Positions 38,341 through 50,052 of a DNA stretch of 64,000 nucleotides are shown here, in pieces. This DNA is from Diplonema papillatum (lineage: Eukaryota; Euglenozoa; Diplonemea; Diplonemida; Diplonemidae): positions 123,496 to 187,495 of the forward strand of contig JAPJBO010000426.1 of NCBI GenBank assembly GCA_030068145.1, given 5' to 3'. The first letter of the stretch is position 1; every line of letters starts with the position of its first letter. The translations under genes and the position numbers were made by a program. The notes beneath the pieces were generated by a model. That model saw only the letters and a list, made by a program, of their open reading frames with translations. It did no database searches and had not been told where the DNA came from.

Positions 38341-40356
38341 TGTTACTTTGATCAAACTCACACTAGCTGACTAGTGTGGATTGTCTCAGCCTTACTCCCC
38401 GTCTTCCTACGGCGGGTGTAAGTCGTTTCGTTGGCGCCCTGCGGGGCCTCTGTCCCTGTCAGGGAGGTTGTGGCACTTTTGCGGCGGATTTCGCCACAAT
38501 CGTGGCAGCTGGCGGCGGCCAACCCCGGCCCGCGGCGACCGCAAACCCCGAACCGGAAGGCCCGTTGTTTTAACCGGCGTCAGGAGAAAGGGGCAAAAAT
38601 TCGGGGACACCATGCCCTCCACCACGCGGCAGGGGGTCGGATTCCCAAGAATTTTTCCAGAAACTTGCCACAACTGCCACAAAACCTTTTTGCGGCGTTT
38701 TTTTTGCGGCGGATTTCAATCGTGGCAGCTGGCGGCGGCCAACCCCTGCCTCAGGCGCGCGTTTGGTACCTCGCTTTTCCTTCGATTGCTCGTCCAGGTG
38801 CATCGGTTGCGCGTCGATAGTTGCTTCCTTACGGCGGCGCTTGGGCGATGACCGTGTCGTCTTCTGTGGTGTCGCCGAGGTTGATTGTCGCTTCTTCGTC
38901 TTCGCTCTCGAGATTGGGGTTCGCTCCTCGTCCTCAGCTGCTTTCGGAAGCACCAGCACCACCAGCACCACCAGCACCACCAGTACCACCAGTACCACCA
39001 GTACCACCAGTACCACCAGTACCACCAGTACCACCAGTACCACCAGCACCACGTTGGCGCGCTTCGTTTGCTTCGGCGGAGGTGCTGTTGCCGCGGGGCT
39101 TATCAGCTCCGCCTTCCGCTTCTCCGTCGTCCCGACCCCTCTCGCTACTGCCGCTCGATGGTGCCCTTGCCGACAGCACTGCCCGGGCCGCCGGCTCTGC
39201 ATTAGTCTACATGGTGCGGCGTGTTTTAGTTGGAAGTTAGAATGGAGCTCATCTGTGCCCACCGGTATACGATACCTCAAAGGAACCTTCACGACAATGG
39301 TCATTTGGAGACTTTAAAACCCCGGATCTCTGACACTCTCGAAACGGGCGCAACGGCCCCTCTCTGTGAATTAGCCATGTGTCGCAATGTTTTCCCGATG
39401 GAGTCTCCCCCCACTCCGTGTCGAGTACAGGCCTTCCGTCGCCGGAGACATTCCGACGAGCGACATGTCGCCAAGCCAAGCAACTCACCCGTCACCATCC
39501 CCCCTCCTCATCTCGGCGTCGAAGCTTCACCAGCTTCGGCTAACACCATTTGTTTGCGCCCGTGACCATTGGTTGCGACATACGAAAATCTAGACACTAA
39601 TGCAGCTCAAAGCATCTCCCGAAGACGCGTTTTTTTCAACGCTTTTCCAAGAAAATGATTCCCCATGGCAGAAAAGACACCTCTCCTCAGGTTCGGGGTT
39701 TGCGGTCGCCGCGGGCAGGGGTTGGCCGCCGCCAGCTGCCACGATGGTGGCGAAATCCGCCACAAAGTCGCCTAAAAAAAGTTTTTTTTGGGGCAGTTGT
39801 TGGCAATTTTCCTGGAGATTCTTGGGATTCCAACCCCTGCCGCGTGGTCTCCGAATCTCCGTATCAAGCCAATTTACTGGCTTTGCCCCTTTCTCTCGAC
39901 GCCGGTTAAAACAACGGGCCTTCCGGTTCGGGGTTTGCGGTCGCCGCAGGCAGGGGTTGGCCGCCGCCAGCTGCCACGATTGAAATCCGCCGCAAAAAAA
40001 ACGCCGCAAAAAGGTTTTGTGGCAGTTGTGGCAAGTTTCTGGAAAAATTCTTGGGAATCCGACCCCCTGCCGCGTGGTGGAGGGCATGGTGTCCCCGAAT
40101 TTTTGCCCCTTTCTCCTGACGCCGGTTAAAACAACGGGCCTTCCGGTTCGGGGTTTGCGGTCGCCGCGGGCCGGGGTTGGCCGCCGCCAGCTGCCACGAT
40201 TGTGGCGAAATCCGCCGCAAAAGTGCCACAACCTCCCTGACAGGGACAGAGGCCCCGCAGGGCGCCAACGAAACGACTTACACCCGCCGTAGGAAGACGG
40301 GGAGTAAGGCTGAGACAATCCACACTAGTCAGCTAGTGTGAGTTTGATCAAAGTAA
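38341..40356. mobile_element. Inverted-repeat element FB2 with ~410-bp arms
   Basis: The left arm (38341-38752) and right arm (39945-40356) are almost exact inverses, beginning GTTACTTTGATCAAACTCAC. The right arm is preceded by a diverged extra unit (39690-39915), so the arm contains ~225-bp sub-repeats around TTCGGGGTTTGCGGTCGCCG. The 1.2-kb middle has no transposase. It holds a (CCACCAGTA) array at 38940-39052 and, on the minus strand, a basic stretch KRRRKEATIDAQP that could be a captured gene piece. No clear target-site duplication was found. Confidence 0.75.
38940..39052. repeat. CCACCAGTA / CCACCAGCA nonamer array
   Basis: About 12 units of 9 bp. The multiple of three makes long open frames on both strands (Val-Val-Leu and Pro-Pro-Val runs), which I do not call as genes. 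Confidence 0.85.
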
Positions 40357-40424
40357 CATCAAGGCAGCCCTTACAAAGAGCAGCCACAGTCAACGCCGCG
40401 TGGGTGCGGGCTTTTGCCATTATT

Positions 40425-41340
40425 CGTCATGTTTCAAACCCCCGATTGCGCGTAACCTGGAAGATCGGTGGTACAAAGGTGCAGTTGCCCGCATCCATCC
40501 GGCAATCAGCTCGCATCGGGGAGGTGACACTACCCACCTGGACAAGGTGTCCTGCTGCCCCACACGAGCTCGTTTCTCTATCCTTCCAGTATTGTGCACC
40601 AAAGACCACCCAGCGGCGTCAAGTCTCAGAAGCTGGAGTGTCCCACGCGCTTTTTCGGGTGTGGCTCAGGCACACCCGCTTTGGCACCAGTTTCTGAGGC
40701 TGGACTTTACTGTGTATCATCTGCTCGTATACTGGGCGAACACAGCAAGCCAATGCGCAAGCGCACGTCGATTTGTTTCTTCTCTTCACCGACGTCATCT
40801 TCAGCGAGACAGGGATCAGCTGCGCGCCAGGTCGCTCGATTGTTTGCCGATTGCCTCGTTTTCCTTCCAGACTTGCCCCCGGGCTGAGTCGGTTACAAAC
40901 TCGAGATCGTGTAGCGGGGGTTTCGGACCAGGATACACGGCGAAGTCCAGCCTCAGAAGCAGGCGTTAAAAGCTGGGGTCATCACCCGCTTCGGCACCAG
41001 CTTCTGAGGCTGGACTCCACTGTGTGTCATCGGCTCGCAAAGTGGACGAACAAAGCAAGCAAGTGCAAGCGCACGTCGATTCATTTCTTCTCGCCACCGA
41101 CGTCGGAGTTCAGCAAACCAGGGATCAGTGGCGCTCCAGGTAGCCGCCTCGTCGCTTGATTGCTTGTGAAGATAGCCCTGTTTTTCTTCCAGGCTTGCTC
41201 CCGAACTGCATGCATCAACAAAAGGCGGGGCCCGCGAAAAAGCCCGCAGTCGCACAGAAGCGGGGGTTTCAGGACCATGATAGACCGCATTTGTTTGTAC
41301 ACCCAACAACCAACCGAACGAAGGTCAAACACCATCGATG
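40425..41340. repeat. Cluster of dispersed repeats R9 and R10
   Basis: R9 (40425-40560, AATCAGCTCGCATCGGGGAG, GTGACACTACCCACCTGGAC) recurs inverted at 62215-62360. R10 hairpin-like blocks CCTCAGAAGC...GCTTCTGAGGCTGGACT lie at 40620-40710 and 40945-41030, with a third at about 62875-62940. No gene is recognised from 40357 to 42214. A quasi-palindrome GCGGAGAATCCGTGGCGATA at about 41957 resembles one just after the gene at 34709-38206. Confidence 0.55.
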
Positions 41341-42214
41341 TTGTTCACACCTCCCCCTTTTGGAAAAGCTGCCGGTGGTGGTTTGGGCGGAACGTTCCAC
41401 CAATGTTGTCTTGTTGCCTTGCAACACGTTTTTCTAACTTTCAAACAACGGCATAAAAATCATGCATCATTGTGTGCAAGCACGTGGGATCCGAAATAGC
41501 AGGAGTAAGGTACCGACATTGCGTGAGTTTCGTGTGCGCTATTATGTGACACCGTACTTGCGCAAGATCGCAGCCGCTCTTATGCCCACTTCACGCTCCA
41601 ATAAACAACTCGCTCGCGAAAGCATACGACAATAATGTCTTCATTCATGTGACAAACACGCAGTCTTTTTTCCTCGAGGTTTTATTGTCGCAAACGAATC
41701 CCCGGCACCAAGCATCCATGTGGAGAGCATCAAGCTCGTGCAACAGCCATCGCACACACGTATCAGGCTGCCAAGCAAACCCACACCATTGCACACACAC
41801 GTATCAGGTTACCCCACAACGCACACACACCCTCTCCGGTAGCTCCCGGTCCGCTGACCTCCGCGGTCTTTGAGCCGTCTCAGAGAAGGAGAATAAACCT
41901 CATTCCCCTTCGCGAGTGACAGAATGAAAGAGTACGTAGTAGTTTGGGTCAGAATGCGGAGAATCCGTGGCGATACTCTGCATCCGTAGTAGTGAGTAGA
42001 GAAGGGAACGATTGTAAAAGCACGGAGGTAGCACAAACTACCCAGGCCAACAGAGACCACCGCAAAAAAGTCTTGCCTTTCCTTATCCCTCAAAACCAGC
42101 ACAAATAACAACGAACCTCCCTTGGGGTGCACGTTGCGGATGAGAAGTATTCGAGTTCTGCTGAAGTGCCCGGAGACTCTATACCCTCCCCGGAGTTTCA
42201 AGTGAAAGTTTCTT

Positions 42215-42470
42215 CATTCGATTCGCCTGTGCTCTAGTAGCACGGGTGGTCCTGGCTGTGACGAGCTACGAGCAGCCGCCTGACAAACCAGACTCACACC
42301 GCTGTCCTGTCTGCAGACACTCAGGTTCCGCGCTGATGATGGTCCGCCGTATGTGTCCGTGGCTTAACGGACCGAAACACGGCGCAGACGGGACCAGTGC
42401 GGTGTTGAGCACATACCCATTCCAAGCACGTTCTTGCAATCCCCCGGTGTTTCAAGTGAAAGTTTCAGTA
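42215..42470 (+). repeat. Dispersed repeat R4, good copy
   Basis: CCTGTGCTCTAGTAGCACGG, ACTCACACCGCTGTCCTGTC and AGACACTCAGGTTCCGCGCT, ending CCATTCCAAGCACGTTCTTG. It matches 49495-49760 and 51690-51975 closely. Confidence 0.75.
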
Positions 42471-43319
42471 CACAGATAGCACAACACAATGTTTGCGGCT
42501 CGCGGTTTGACCCTCTCCTTCACCACCACGCATCCCCTCGCTTCTCTCTCTTGCGCAGTACTTGCCTGCAGCCGATTTCTGTTTGCGCGTCTCCTCCGAG
42601 TAACCACAACGAACATCGCTGTCACTCAACCACGCTCACCGTTTCTTTTTGCTCGTGCCTAACGTAAACACGGGCAGGCTACAGCACGCGGTCGCACACA
42701 GGGTCTGCGCAATAGTTCGAGTGACCTGTTTCATCCACGCACCGGTGCTGTAATCTCGGCCAATATATATCCTGCGGCTTGACTATAATCGAGTTGGGTT
42801 CATCGGACATGCAGGCATTAACAATGGGATCATTACTGCCAGTCCGTCACTCGGAGTGAACTTGCATGGGTTAATTTGATGAACGCGTGCCGGCAGGCCT
42901 CAAACCAGCCGGCGCACCAGGGCAACAGAGCAGCTGCGCGCGCAGTTGAACAGTGTTCGCGCGAAGAAAAAAAGCGGCTGGTTTCAGCCGGAAGAAAATC
43001 TTGAACAACTGACCGGCTGATAATCAGCCGGCTGATTTGGAAGGTCTGCCGATCAGAAAGGGTTTTACGACAACATCTTGCCGGTGCATCAAGATGATTC
43101 CGCTCCGTGGGCGGCATAGCCAAAGCTTGCACTGTTGAAAATCTGCTGATTTTGTGCGAGTCTGCCGGAAAAAAAAAGGGCTCGCAATTTACTCAGCCGG
43201 CAAGCCGGCTGATCGCGCGCACACTGCCTGCGCCAGATCGAGGACCCCTGCGACTTCTCACCAAGCGACTGGCTATGATTCGCTTCAGACGTTGCCCACT
43301 TGAACCCGTAACACACCGT
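42471..43319. other. No gene seen; CAGCCGGCTG-type inverted repeats
   Basis: Between 42890 and 43210 the motif AGCCGGCTGAT and its inverse occur several times, giving short hairpins. Nothing coding is recognised. Confidence 0.4.
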
Positions 43320-45080
43320 GGTTCCCCCGAGCTTGAAGACAGAACTATTTTTGACCGCTGAGCACATCTCTGGTCTGTTGTCCTTGCCTCGCACGTTGTT
43401 TCCCAATCTTGTCCATCGTCAGCGTGCGATGATTACACAAACGTAGTTCCACATGATCTCTCAGCGTTCGGATTCTTTCGAGCTTGACGACAGAGCTATT
43501 TCTGACCGCTGAGCACATTTCTGCTCGGTTCCTTGCCTCGCACTTCTCTAGTGTACCGATGATTACACAAACGTAGTTCCACATGATCTCTCAGCGTTCG
43601 GATTCCTTCGAGCTTGACGACAGAACTATTGTTGACCGCTGAGCACATTTCTGGTCTGTTGTCCTTGCCTCGCATGTTGTTCCCCAACCTTGTCCATCAT
43701 CAGCGTGCGATGAGTACACAAACGTAGTTCCACATGATCTCTCAGCGTTCGGATTCCTTCGAGCTTGACGACAGAACTATTTTTGACCGCTGAGCACATT
43801 TCTGGTCTGTTGTCCTTGCCTCGCTCGTTGTTCCCCAAACTTGTCCATCATCAGCGTGCGATGATTACACAAACGTAGTTCCACATGATCTCTCAGCGTT
43901 CGGATTCCTTCGAGCTTGACGACAGAACTATGGTTGACCGCTGAGCACATTTCTGGTCTGTTGTCCTTGCCTCGCATGTTGTTCCCCAACCTTGTCCATC
44001 ATCAGCGTGCGATGATTACACAAACGTAGTTCCACATGATCTCTCAGCGTTCGGATTCCTTCGAGCTTGACGACAGAACTATTTTTGACCGCTGAGCACA
44101 TTTCTGGTCTGTTGTCCTTGCCTCGCTCGTTGTTCCCCAAACTTTGCCATCATCAGCGTGCGATGATTACACAAACGTAGTTCCACATGATCTCTCAGCG
44201 TTCGGATTCTTTCGAGCTTGACGACAGAACTATTTTTGACCGCTGAGCACATTTCTGTTCGGTTCCTTGTCTCGCACTACTCTAGTTTGCCGATGATTAC
44301 ACAAACGTAGTTTCACATGATCTCTCAGCGTTCGGATTCTTTCGAGATTGACGACAGAGCTATTTTTGACTGCTGAGCACATTTGTGGTCTGCTGTCCTT
44401 GCCTCGCACGTTGTTCCCCAACCTTGTCCATCATCAGCGTGCGATGATTACACAAACGTAGTTCCACATGATCTCTCAGCGTTCGGATTCCTTCGAGCTT
44501 GACGACAGAACTATCTTTGACCGCTGAGCACATTTCTGGTCTGCTGTCCTTGCCTCGCACGTTAACCTTGTCCATCATCAGCGTGCGATGATTACACAAA
44601 CGTAGTTCCACATGATCTCTCAGCGTTCGGATTCTTTCGAGCTTGACGACAGAACTATTTTTGACCGCTGAGCACATTTCTGTTCGGTTCCTTGTCTCGC
44701 ACTACTCTAGTTTGCCGATGATTACACAAACGTAGTTCCACATGATCTCTCAGCGTTCGGATTCCTTCGAGCTTGACGACAGAACTATCTTTGACCGCTG
44801 AGCACATTTCTGGTCTGCTGTCCTTGCCTCGCACGTTAACCTTGTCCATCATCAGCGTGCGATGATTACACAAACGTAGTTCCACATGATCTCTCAGCGT
44901 TCGGATTCCTTCGAGCTTGACGACAGAGCTCTTTTTGACCGCTGAGCACATTTCTGGTCGGTTCTTTGAACCCTCACATTTCGTTCCCCAATCTTGTCCA
45001 TCAGGAACGTGCAGATGATACACAAGCCATGATCACACGGCGTTCCGACTTCTTCGAGCTTGTCTACAGAACTCATGTTG
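43320..45080. repeat. 151-bp satellite, about 12 units
   Basis: The unit contains GACCGCTGAGCACATTTCTG, GATGATTACACAAACGTAGT and CTCAGCGTTCGGATTCCTTC. The offset is 151 bp in the best part (43626, 43777, 43928). A shorter type replaces the TTGTCCATCATCAGCG segment with TCTAGTTTGCCGATG and mixes with the long type in blocks. 151 is not a multiple of three, so minus-strand frames of about 70 codons across it are chance. The last units (from about 44980) are diverged. Confidence 0.9.
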
Positions 45081-45302
45081 TCCTAACCTCTGATCTCATT
45101 TCTGGGTTGTTTTTGCCTCGAAGGACCCCGCTCCACCCACGCTTTGGCGAGGAGTCGCAGGGCTCGAAGGCAGCTTGCCGGAGACTTAATCCCGACTGGC
45201 TATACTTCGCTTCAGACGCTGCCCACTTTTAACCCCTAAAAAGGTCACACGGAGACCCTAAAACCCCCGTCGTCGGCATTTCAAGCGAACTTTAACTCTA
45301 AA

Positions 45303-45672
45303 AAAAACGTGGTTGTACTTCCGTGACGGGGGCACCACGTTAAAAACGGGTCCTCCAGTGGCACACCCACACCCACACACTAATACCTACAGCTGTCTAC
45401 GAAAGAAGAAGAAAAAAAGGAGTGGAATCCTCGATCCAACCGTGTCACAACGTGGCTGTACTTCTGTGAAGGGGGGCGCCCGCTGCGACAGACACACAGA
45501 GGCAGGTTTGAAAAATGACTGGGCCACCGGTCTTAAACCCTGACTATAACTCTAAAAAGGAAAGGAGTGGAATCCTCGATCCAACCGTGTCACAACGTGG
45601 CTGTACTTCTGTGAAGGGAGGCGCCCGCTGCGACAGACACACGCATACACACGATCACCTACAGCCAGGAGA
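45303..45672 (+). promoter_or_regulatory. Three copies of gene-proximal repeat R8
   Basis: Copies at about 45303-45400, 45427-45510 and 45590-45672 share CGTGGTTGTACTTCCGTGA, a GC-rich middle and a CA-rich tail ending CCTACAG. They lie upstream of the 5' duplicate of the secreted-protein gene. The block GCGGAGTCGCAGGGCTCGAA with CAGACGTTGCCCACTTTTAA often precedes R8 (45130-45230, 46455-46530). Confidence 0.45.
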
Positions 45673-46009
45673 CTTTAAAAACCCGGCTTCCCGGTTTCAG
45701 AAACCGGGGGTTTTCCGGTTTCGGGGTTTCAAAAAAATAAAAAATAATTTATAAATTATGATTTCAAGCGGCCCCTGTACTGTACAGTACATGGTGCGTC
45801 ACGGTGTGTCACTGCAATTCGAAGCTTTCCGCTTACCATCTCCGTTGTTTGATAGACGTGCGCACCACCACCCGTCCCCTTGTTTGCGTGCGCGGGGCGA
45901 CAGTTCCAGGCACTCAGGCACCCTCAGGCGCCGCAGAGCCCCAAACCGGGGTTTTGGCTGAAACCGGCTTTTTTGCTCGGTCAGACAAAGAGCTAAAAGT
46001 CCCCTGCCT

Positions 46010-46428
46010 ACAGCTGTCTACAAAAAAATAACAAGAAAACTCGAAAGACACCAACCCATGTCGCCTTGCGTCGTAGCTGCGTTGGCCGCCTGCCTGGCGA
46101 GCATCACAATCGAAGACCCGCAGGGCGAGTCGATCGGAAGCGGGACCCTGCTGGCGGGCGGCGAGCCGATTTGGACCGCCGGCGGCGCGTGGCGCGCGGT
46201 GCCGCCGGCGCTGGCCGGCCTGCGCGGCGCGGCGGGCGGCCGGCTGCTGCTGCGGGGGACGATGGCGCGGTTCGCGTGCGGCGCCGGGCCGCGGTGCGTC
46301 TTCTTCGTCATCGCGCCCCGGTGCTCCGCCTGCGGGTACAGCGGCGGCATCGTCGTGCCGGCGCTGCTGGCGCAGGGCGGCTGGACCCGGGGCCGGTGCG
46401 CCCCGAAGCTTTCGGTCGCAGGGCGGAA
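46010..46428 (+). pseudogene. Duplicate of the 5' end of the secreted-protein gene
   Basis: It matches 46699-47117 at an offset of 690, including the leader CTGTCTACAAAAAAATAACA, the ATG at 46058 and the first ~122 codons, with one change (WTAGG versus WAAGG). It then diverges, and a stop follows at 46433. It retains the signal peptide and could give a short secreted product. Confidence 0.8.
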
Positions 46429-46609
46429 ATCCTGAACGATCCCGCCCCACCCACCCTTTGGTGCGGAGTCGCAGGGCTCGAAGGCAGCGTGTCGGAAACT
46501 CAAATTTACTTCAGGCGTTGCCCACTTTAACCCGTAACACAACGTGACTGTATTTCAGCTAGCTGCGACTCGACTGGCTGTACTAACGCTTCAGACGTCG
46601 CCCGCTTTT

Positions 46610-46712
46610 AACCCGTAACACAACGTGGTTGTACTTCCGTGAAGGGAGGAGCCACGTCAAAACGGGTCCACAAGAGGCACACGCACACGCACGAATACCT
46701 ACAGCTGTCTAC
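46610..46712 (+). promoter_or_regulatory. R8 copy directly upstream of the secreted-protein gene
   Basis: AACACAACGTGGTTGTACTT, CCGTGAAGGGAGGAGCCACG and a CA-rich tract end in ACCTACAG, 46 bp before the ATG. The leader that follows includes GTCGAAAGACACCAA, which also occurs in the LINE 3' untranslated region near 58146. Confidence 0.45.
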
Positions 46713-46747
46713 AAAAAATAACAAGAAAAGTCGAAAGACACCAACCC

Positions 46748-48598
46748 ATGTCGCCTTGCGTCGTAGCTGCGTTGGCCGCCTGCCTGGCGAGCATCACAAT
46801 CGAAGACCCGCAGGGCGAGTCGATCGGAAGCGGGACCCTGCTGGCGGGCGGCGAGCCGATTTGGGCCGCCGGCGGCGCGTGGCGCGCGGTGCCGCCGGCG
46901 CTGGCCGGCCTGCGCGGCGCGGCGGGCGGCCGGCTGCTGCTGCGGGGGACGATGGCGCGGTTCGCGTGCGGCGCCGGGCCGCGGTGCGTGTTCTTCGTCA
47001 TCGCGCCCCGGTGCTCCGCCTGCGGGTACAGCGGCGGCATCGTCGTGCCGGCGCTGCTGGCGCAGGGCGGCTGGACCCGGGGCCGGTGCGCCCCGAAGCT
47101 TTCGGTCGCAGGGCCGAACAACGCCACGCAGCAGACAGTCGTCGCCAGCCGCGTCGTGGCTGCCGGAAGCACCGTCGAAATCGAACTGCCGGAAGCAGTG
47201 CACTTGATGGCATTCGCCGAGCGGACCGGTGTGTCCGACTGCCACGCAGCAGGGATGCAGGATTGCATCGCCGACGACGGCTGCTCGTGGGAAGGTGGCG
47301 TCTGCACGTTCCAAGACTGCAGCGTCTCCCCGTTGGACGATGCATCACCAGATGCGGACACAGCGGACGGAGACGAAGACACACAGGCAGGTTGTGAGGG
47401 CAGCTGCGTGGCGACAGAGGAGTTCTGCCCGGTGACGCCGCAGCCGATCTCGGGTTACCACTCGGACTTCGAGTGCAAGGGTGACCTGCTGTCGTCGAGG
47501 AACCCGCGGGTGCGCATCGCCCGCGACGTGAGCCACAGCGGCACCGGCGCGCTGGAGATGGACTGCCTCGGGCGGGCGTGCAACTTCCACGGCCACAGCC
47601 AGGTCATCGCGATGCCGTCCCACGTGGCGTACTCCGCCTACTACCACTCGACCGGCAAGAACTTCCGCGGGTGCTTCCAAATCGGCATCGAGGCTGAGGA
47701 CAGCATCAGGGTCGTCAGGCAAGACGTCACGCTGGCGAGCGTGTCCCTTGGGCAGGGGTCTACGAGCACGTTTCCCGACTCCGTGACACTCGGCGTCTGG
47801 AGGCGTGAAGAGATGCTGCTGGACTGGGAGCGGATGGTCGTTGCGTACCACGTGGATGGCAAGCTCGTGAGCCAGCAGAGGATTCCGCGTGACATGCCGC
47901 GGGTTTCGCACCAGTTTCTGCTGCACGTCGTCGACGCGAAGGTGGCGTTCGACTCTTTGTACATCACCGCCGACAACACAACGTTGGAGGGCCACCCCAT
48001 CAAGTTGTGCACGCCGTCTCCGCACGCGACCTGCGGCGTCACCAACAGCTTCGACTGCGTCTCGGACCAGCCGGCTGGGCATGTGTACAACGACGTGAAC
48101 CAAGTGGTGGCAGTGACCTCGGCCCAGTCGCTGGGCGGCGGCGCTGCGTTCGAAGTCAACTGCACGTCGCCTGGCGGAGTGCGGCCGTGCCTCTTCGAGC
48201 TGCCGATGACCGGCGAGCGGCCGAAGCGGGTGTCGTTCGCGGCGAGGATCGAGTACGCCGGCCCTGCCCACTCCGTCAACGGCGCGATCATCAGCGGGGC
48301 GCGAGCGGGGAACGCGTCGTCGGCGGTCGGGTTCTTCGTGCAGGCGGCAGCCCCGCACGTCTTGGCCCGGTTGGGCGACACGGCGGCGGTCGAAGTGCAG
48401 CCGGCGCTGTTGGCGCACCGCGTCTGGCACTCGCACGTCATCGACATCGACTGGCGCGACCTCACCGCCACGTTCTTCGTCGACAACCAGCAAGTCGCTC
48501 ACGCACAGCTTGACAGTGACACCTCCGTGTTTCCGCACTTCCAGATTTACGTCAAGGACGCCCACGTGTTCTTCGACCAACTAGCCGTCAGCTGCTAG
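46748..48598 (+). CDS. Secreted protein with two tandem jelly-roll-like (lectin/glucanase-type) domains
   Basis: The ATG at 46748 starts a short signal peptide (MSPCVVAALAACLAS). Residues 20-150 are Gly/Ala-rich with several Cys. A small Cys-rich module (GMQDCIADDGCSWEGGVCTF, about 175-197) and an acidic linker follow. Two homologous domains of about 190 residues come next: the first ends WERMVVAYHVDGKLVSQQRI, then HQFLLHVVDAKVAFDSLYI; the second ends WRDLTATFFVDNQQVAHAQL, then HFQIYVKDAHVFFDQLAV. The DWxxMxxxxxxDGxxV and FD.L.I patterns fit concanavalin A-like jelly rolls that bind or cleave glycans. The product is probably secreted or surface-exposed, with disulfides. Single exon, stop at 48596-48598. 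The family assignment is tentative. Confidence 0.65.
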   Translation: MSPCVVAALAACLASITIEDPQGESIGSGTLLAGGEPIWAAGGAWRAVPPALAGLRGAAGGRLLLRGTMARFACGAGPRCVFFVIAPRCSACGYSGGIVVPALLAQGGWTRGRCAPKLSVAGPNNATQQTVVASRVVAAGSTVEIELPEAVHLMAFAERTGVSDCHAAGMQDCIADDGCSWEGGVCTFQDCSVSPLDDASPDADTADGDEDTQAGCEGSCVATEEFCPVTPQPISGYHSDFECKGDLLSSRNPRVRIARDVSHSGTGALEMDCLGRACNFHGHSQVIAMPSHVAYSAYYHSTGKNFRGCFQIGIEAEDSIRVVRQDVTLASVSLGQGSTSTFPDSVTLGVWRREEMLLDWERMVVAYHVDGKLVSQQRIPRDMPRVSHQFLLHVVDAKVAFDSLYITADNTTLEGHPIKLCTPSPHATCGVTNSFDCVSDQPAGHVYNDVNQVVAVTSAQSLGGGAAFEVNCTSPGGVRPCLFELPMTGERPKRVSFAARIEYAGPAHSVNGAIISGARAGNASSAVGFFVQAAAPHVLARLGDTAAVEVQPALLAHRVWHSHVIDIDWRDLTATFFVDNQQVAHAQLDSDTSVFPHFQIYVKDAHVFFDQLAVSC

Positions 48599-48687
48599 AC
48601 GAAGCGACTCCACCTGCCAGTCTCCTTCCTCCCAACCTCTCAGAAGCACTCAAAGAGTTATTGGAGAAACAGAACGCACACAGTTTT

Positions 48688-48850
48688 TGACAGCGACGCC
48701 TCCGTGTTTCCGCACTTCCAGATTTACGTCAGGACACCCATGGGTTCTTCGACCAACTGGCTGTCAGCTGCTAAGCGAGCGACTCCACCTGCCAGTCTCC
48801 TTCCCAACCTCTCGGACGCTCAAAGAGTTATTGGAGAAAGAGAACGCCTG
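48688..48850 (+). pseudogene. Duplicate of the 3' end of the secreted-protein gene
   Basis: It matches 48511-48675 at an offset of 177: TCCGTGTTTCCGCACTTCCA, a stop in the same place (GCTGCTAAG), and the untranslated CTCCACCTGCCAGTCTCCTT. One base loss shifts the frame. From 48851 to 49494 no gene is recognised. Confidence 0.75.
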
Positions 48851-49494
48851 GCTTTCTGTGAATACTCTTCGACCATCCGAATATTGATGGTTGCTGAACA
48901 CACCGAGACGAAAGAAACAGGCCCGCTTGGCTTGCGGGAAGACTACTTGATGTTGCATACGAACGAAAAGAGAGAGAACCGTCCTTCGTTTTCTTTCGCC
49001 CTCTCAGAAAGAAAACACAGGGTCCCACCCCAGGAGGATGGAATATTTTACCCCCTGTCGTCGTGCAGCATAATTGCTGCGAACCGTGCCCGCAAACAAA
49101 ACCGAAGTACACAAAGCCTGGCTTTAACGTCGCCTGTTGAGCATCAGTTTGCACACATCGTCGGCAGAGCAGAACATTACGTCCGAGGACAGCCCTACAC
49201 CCAATCTTACCCCGCCCCAATCCGTCCCCCTCATATCAAACAACACGATTTCCCACTCCCCCCCCCCTCTTCCCCCGTCCCAGTATGCACGGTGGGCTTG
49301 GAGGACGTGACAGCAACAGCGTCGTTTCTGAGTCAGATTCTACGCCCAGCTGCGCGGCTTCTTTGCTCCAGCAAACCCCTTCTCGTCACCCCCTTCCTCC
49401 CCCTTGCCTTCCAAGAAGACAAGTCGGCGCTTTCTAGTGAGCAGTCCAGTTTACGGCGGGTGCCCTGAATGTTCAACTGATTGCTCAGACACAG

Positions 49495-49760
49495 TTGGCG
49501 GGCTTCTCCCCCGAGACGGATTTGCCTGTGCTCTCGTAGCATGGGTGGTTCTGGCTGTGACGTGCTATGAACAGCCGCCTGGCAAGCCAGACTCACACCG
49601 CTGTCCTGTCTGCAGACACTCAGGTTCCGCGCTGACGATGGTCCGCCTAATGTGTTCGTTGGCTTACAGGACCGAAACACGGTGCAGACAGGACACACGG
49701 TGTTCTGAGCACATACCATTCCAAGCACGTTTGTGCCGTCCCCCTCCCCTTCCCCTTTCT
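49495..49760 (+). repeat. Dispersed repeat R4, good copy
   Basis: GCCTGTGCTCTCGTAGCATG, TCACACCGCTGTCCTGTCTG and CACATACCATTCCAAGCACG. Near-identical to 42215-42470. The stretch 49761-50052 holds no recognised gene. Confidence 0.75.
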
Positions 49761-50052
49761 AGAGTTCAACATTTGTGTCAACGTCTTCACGCTTTTTCAA
49801 ACCGAACCAGTCGGTAGTGCTCCGGGGAACATCGTTCGCTTCGTTGCATGTTTCGCCTGACTGCCTATCCGCAGGTCTGGCACGGATCACGTGGCCCTGT
49901 TGGCCATCCAGCACACGACCGAGCAAGCTAGCTCTGAAGACGACATCCTTCAAACACCAAACCGTCTGCACCCAACCGTTGTCGTTCATTAGATGTTATC
50001 AAGTCGGCGGTGTGCGCAGGCTGTACTCTTTCGCTTATCTCTCCTTCTTGTT

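Noticed and set aside
38570-39304. 244-codon minus-strand ORF with Val-Val-Leu run
   Set aside because: It crosses the FB2 arm, the nonamer array and unique sequence. Only the short basic stretch looks protein-like, which is not enough for a gene.
43345-45076. Series of ~70-codon minus-strand ORFs with similar sequence
   Set aside because: The satellite period of 151 is not a multiple of three, so each ORF is the same DNA read in a shifted frame. No coding constraint.
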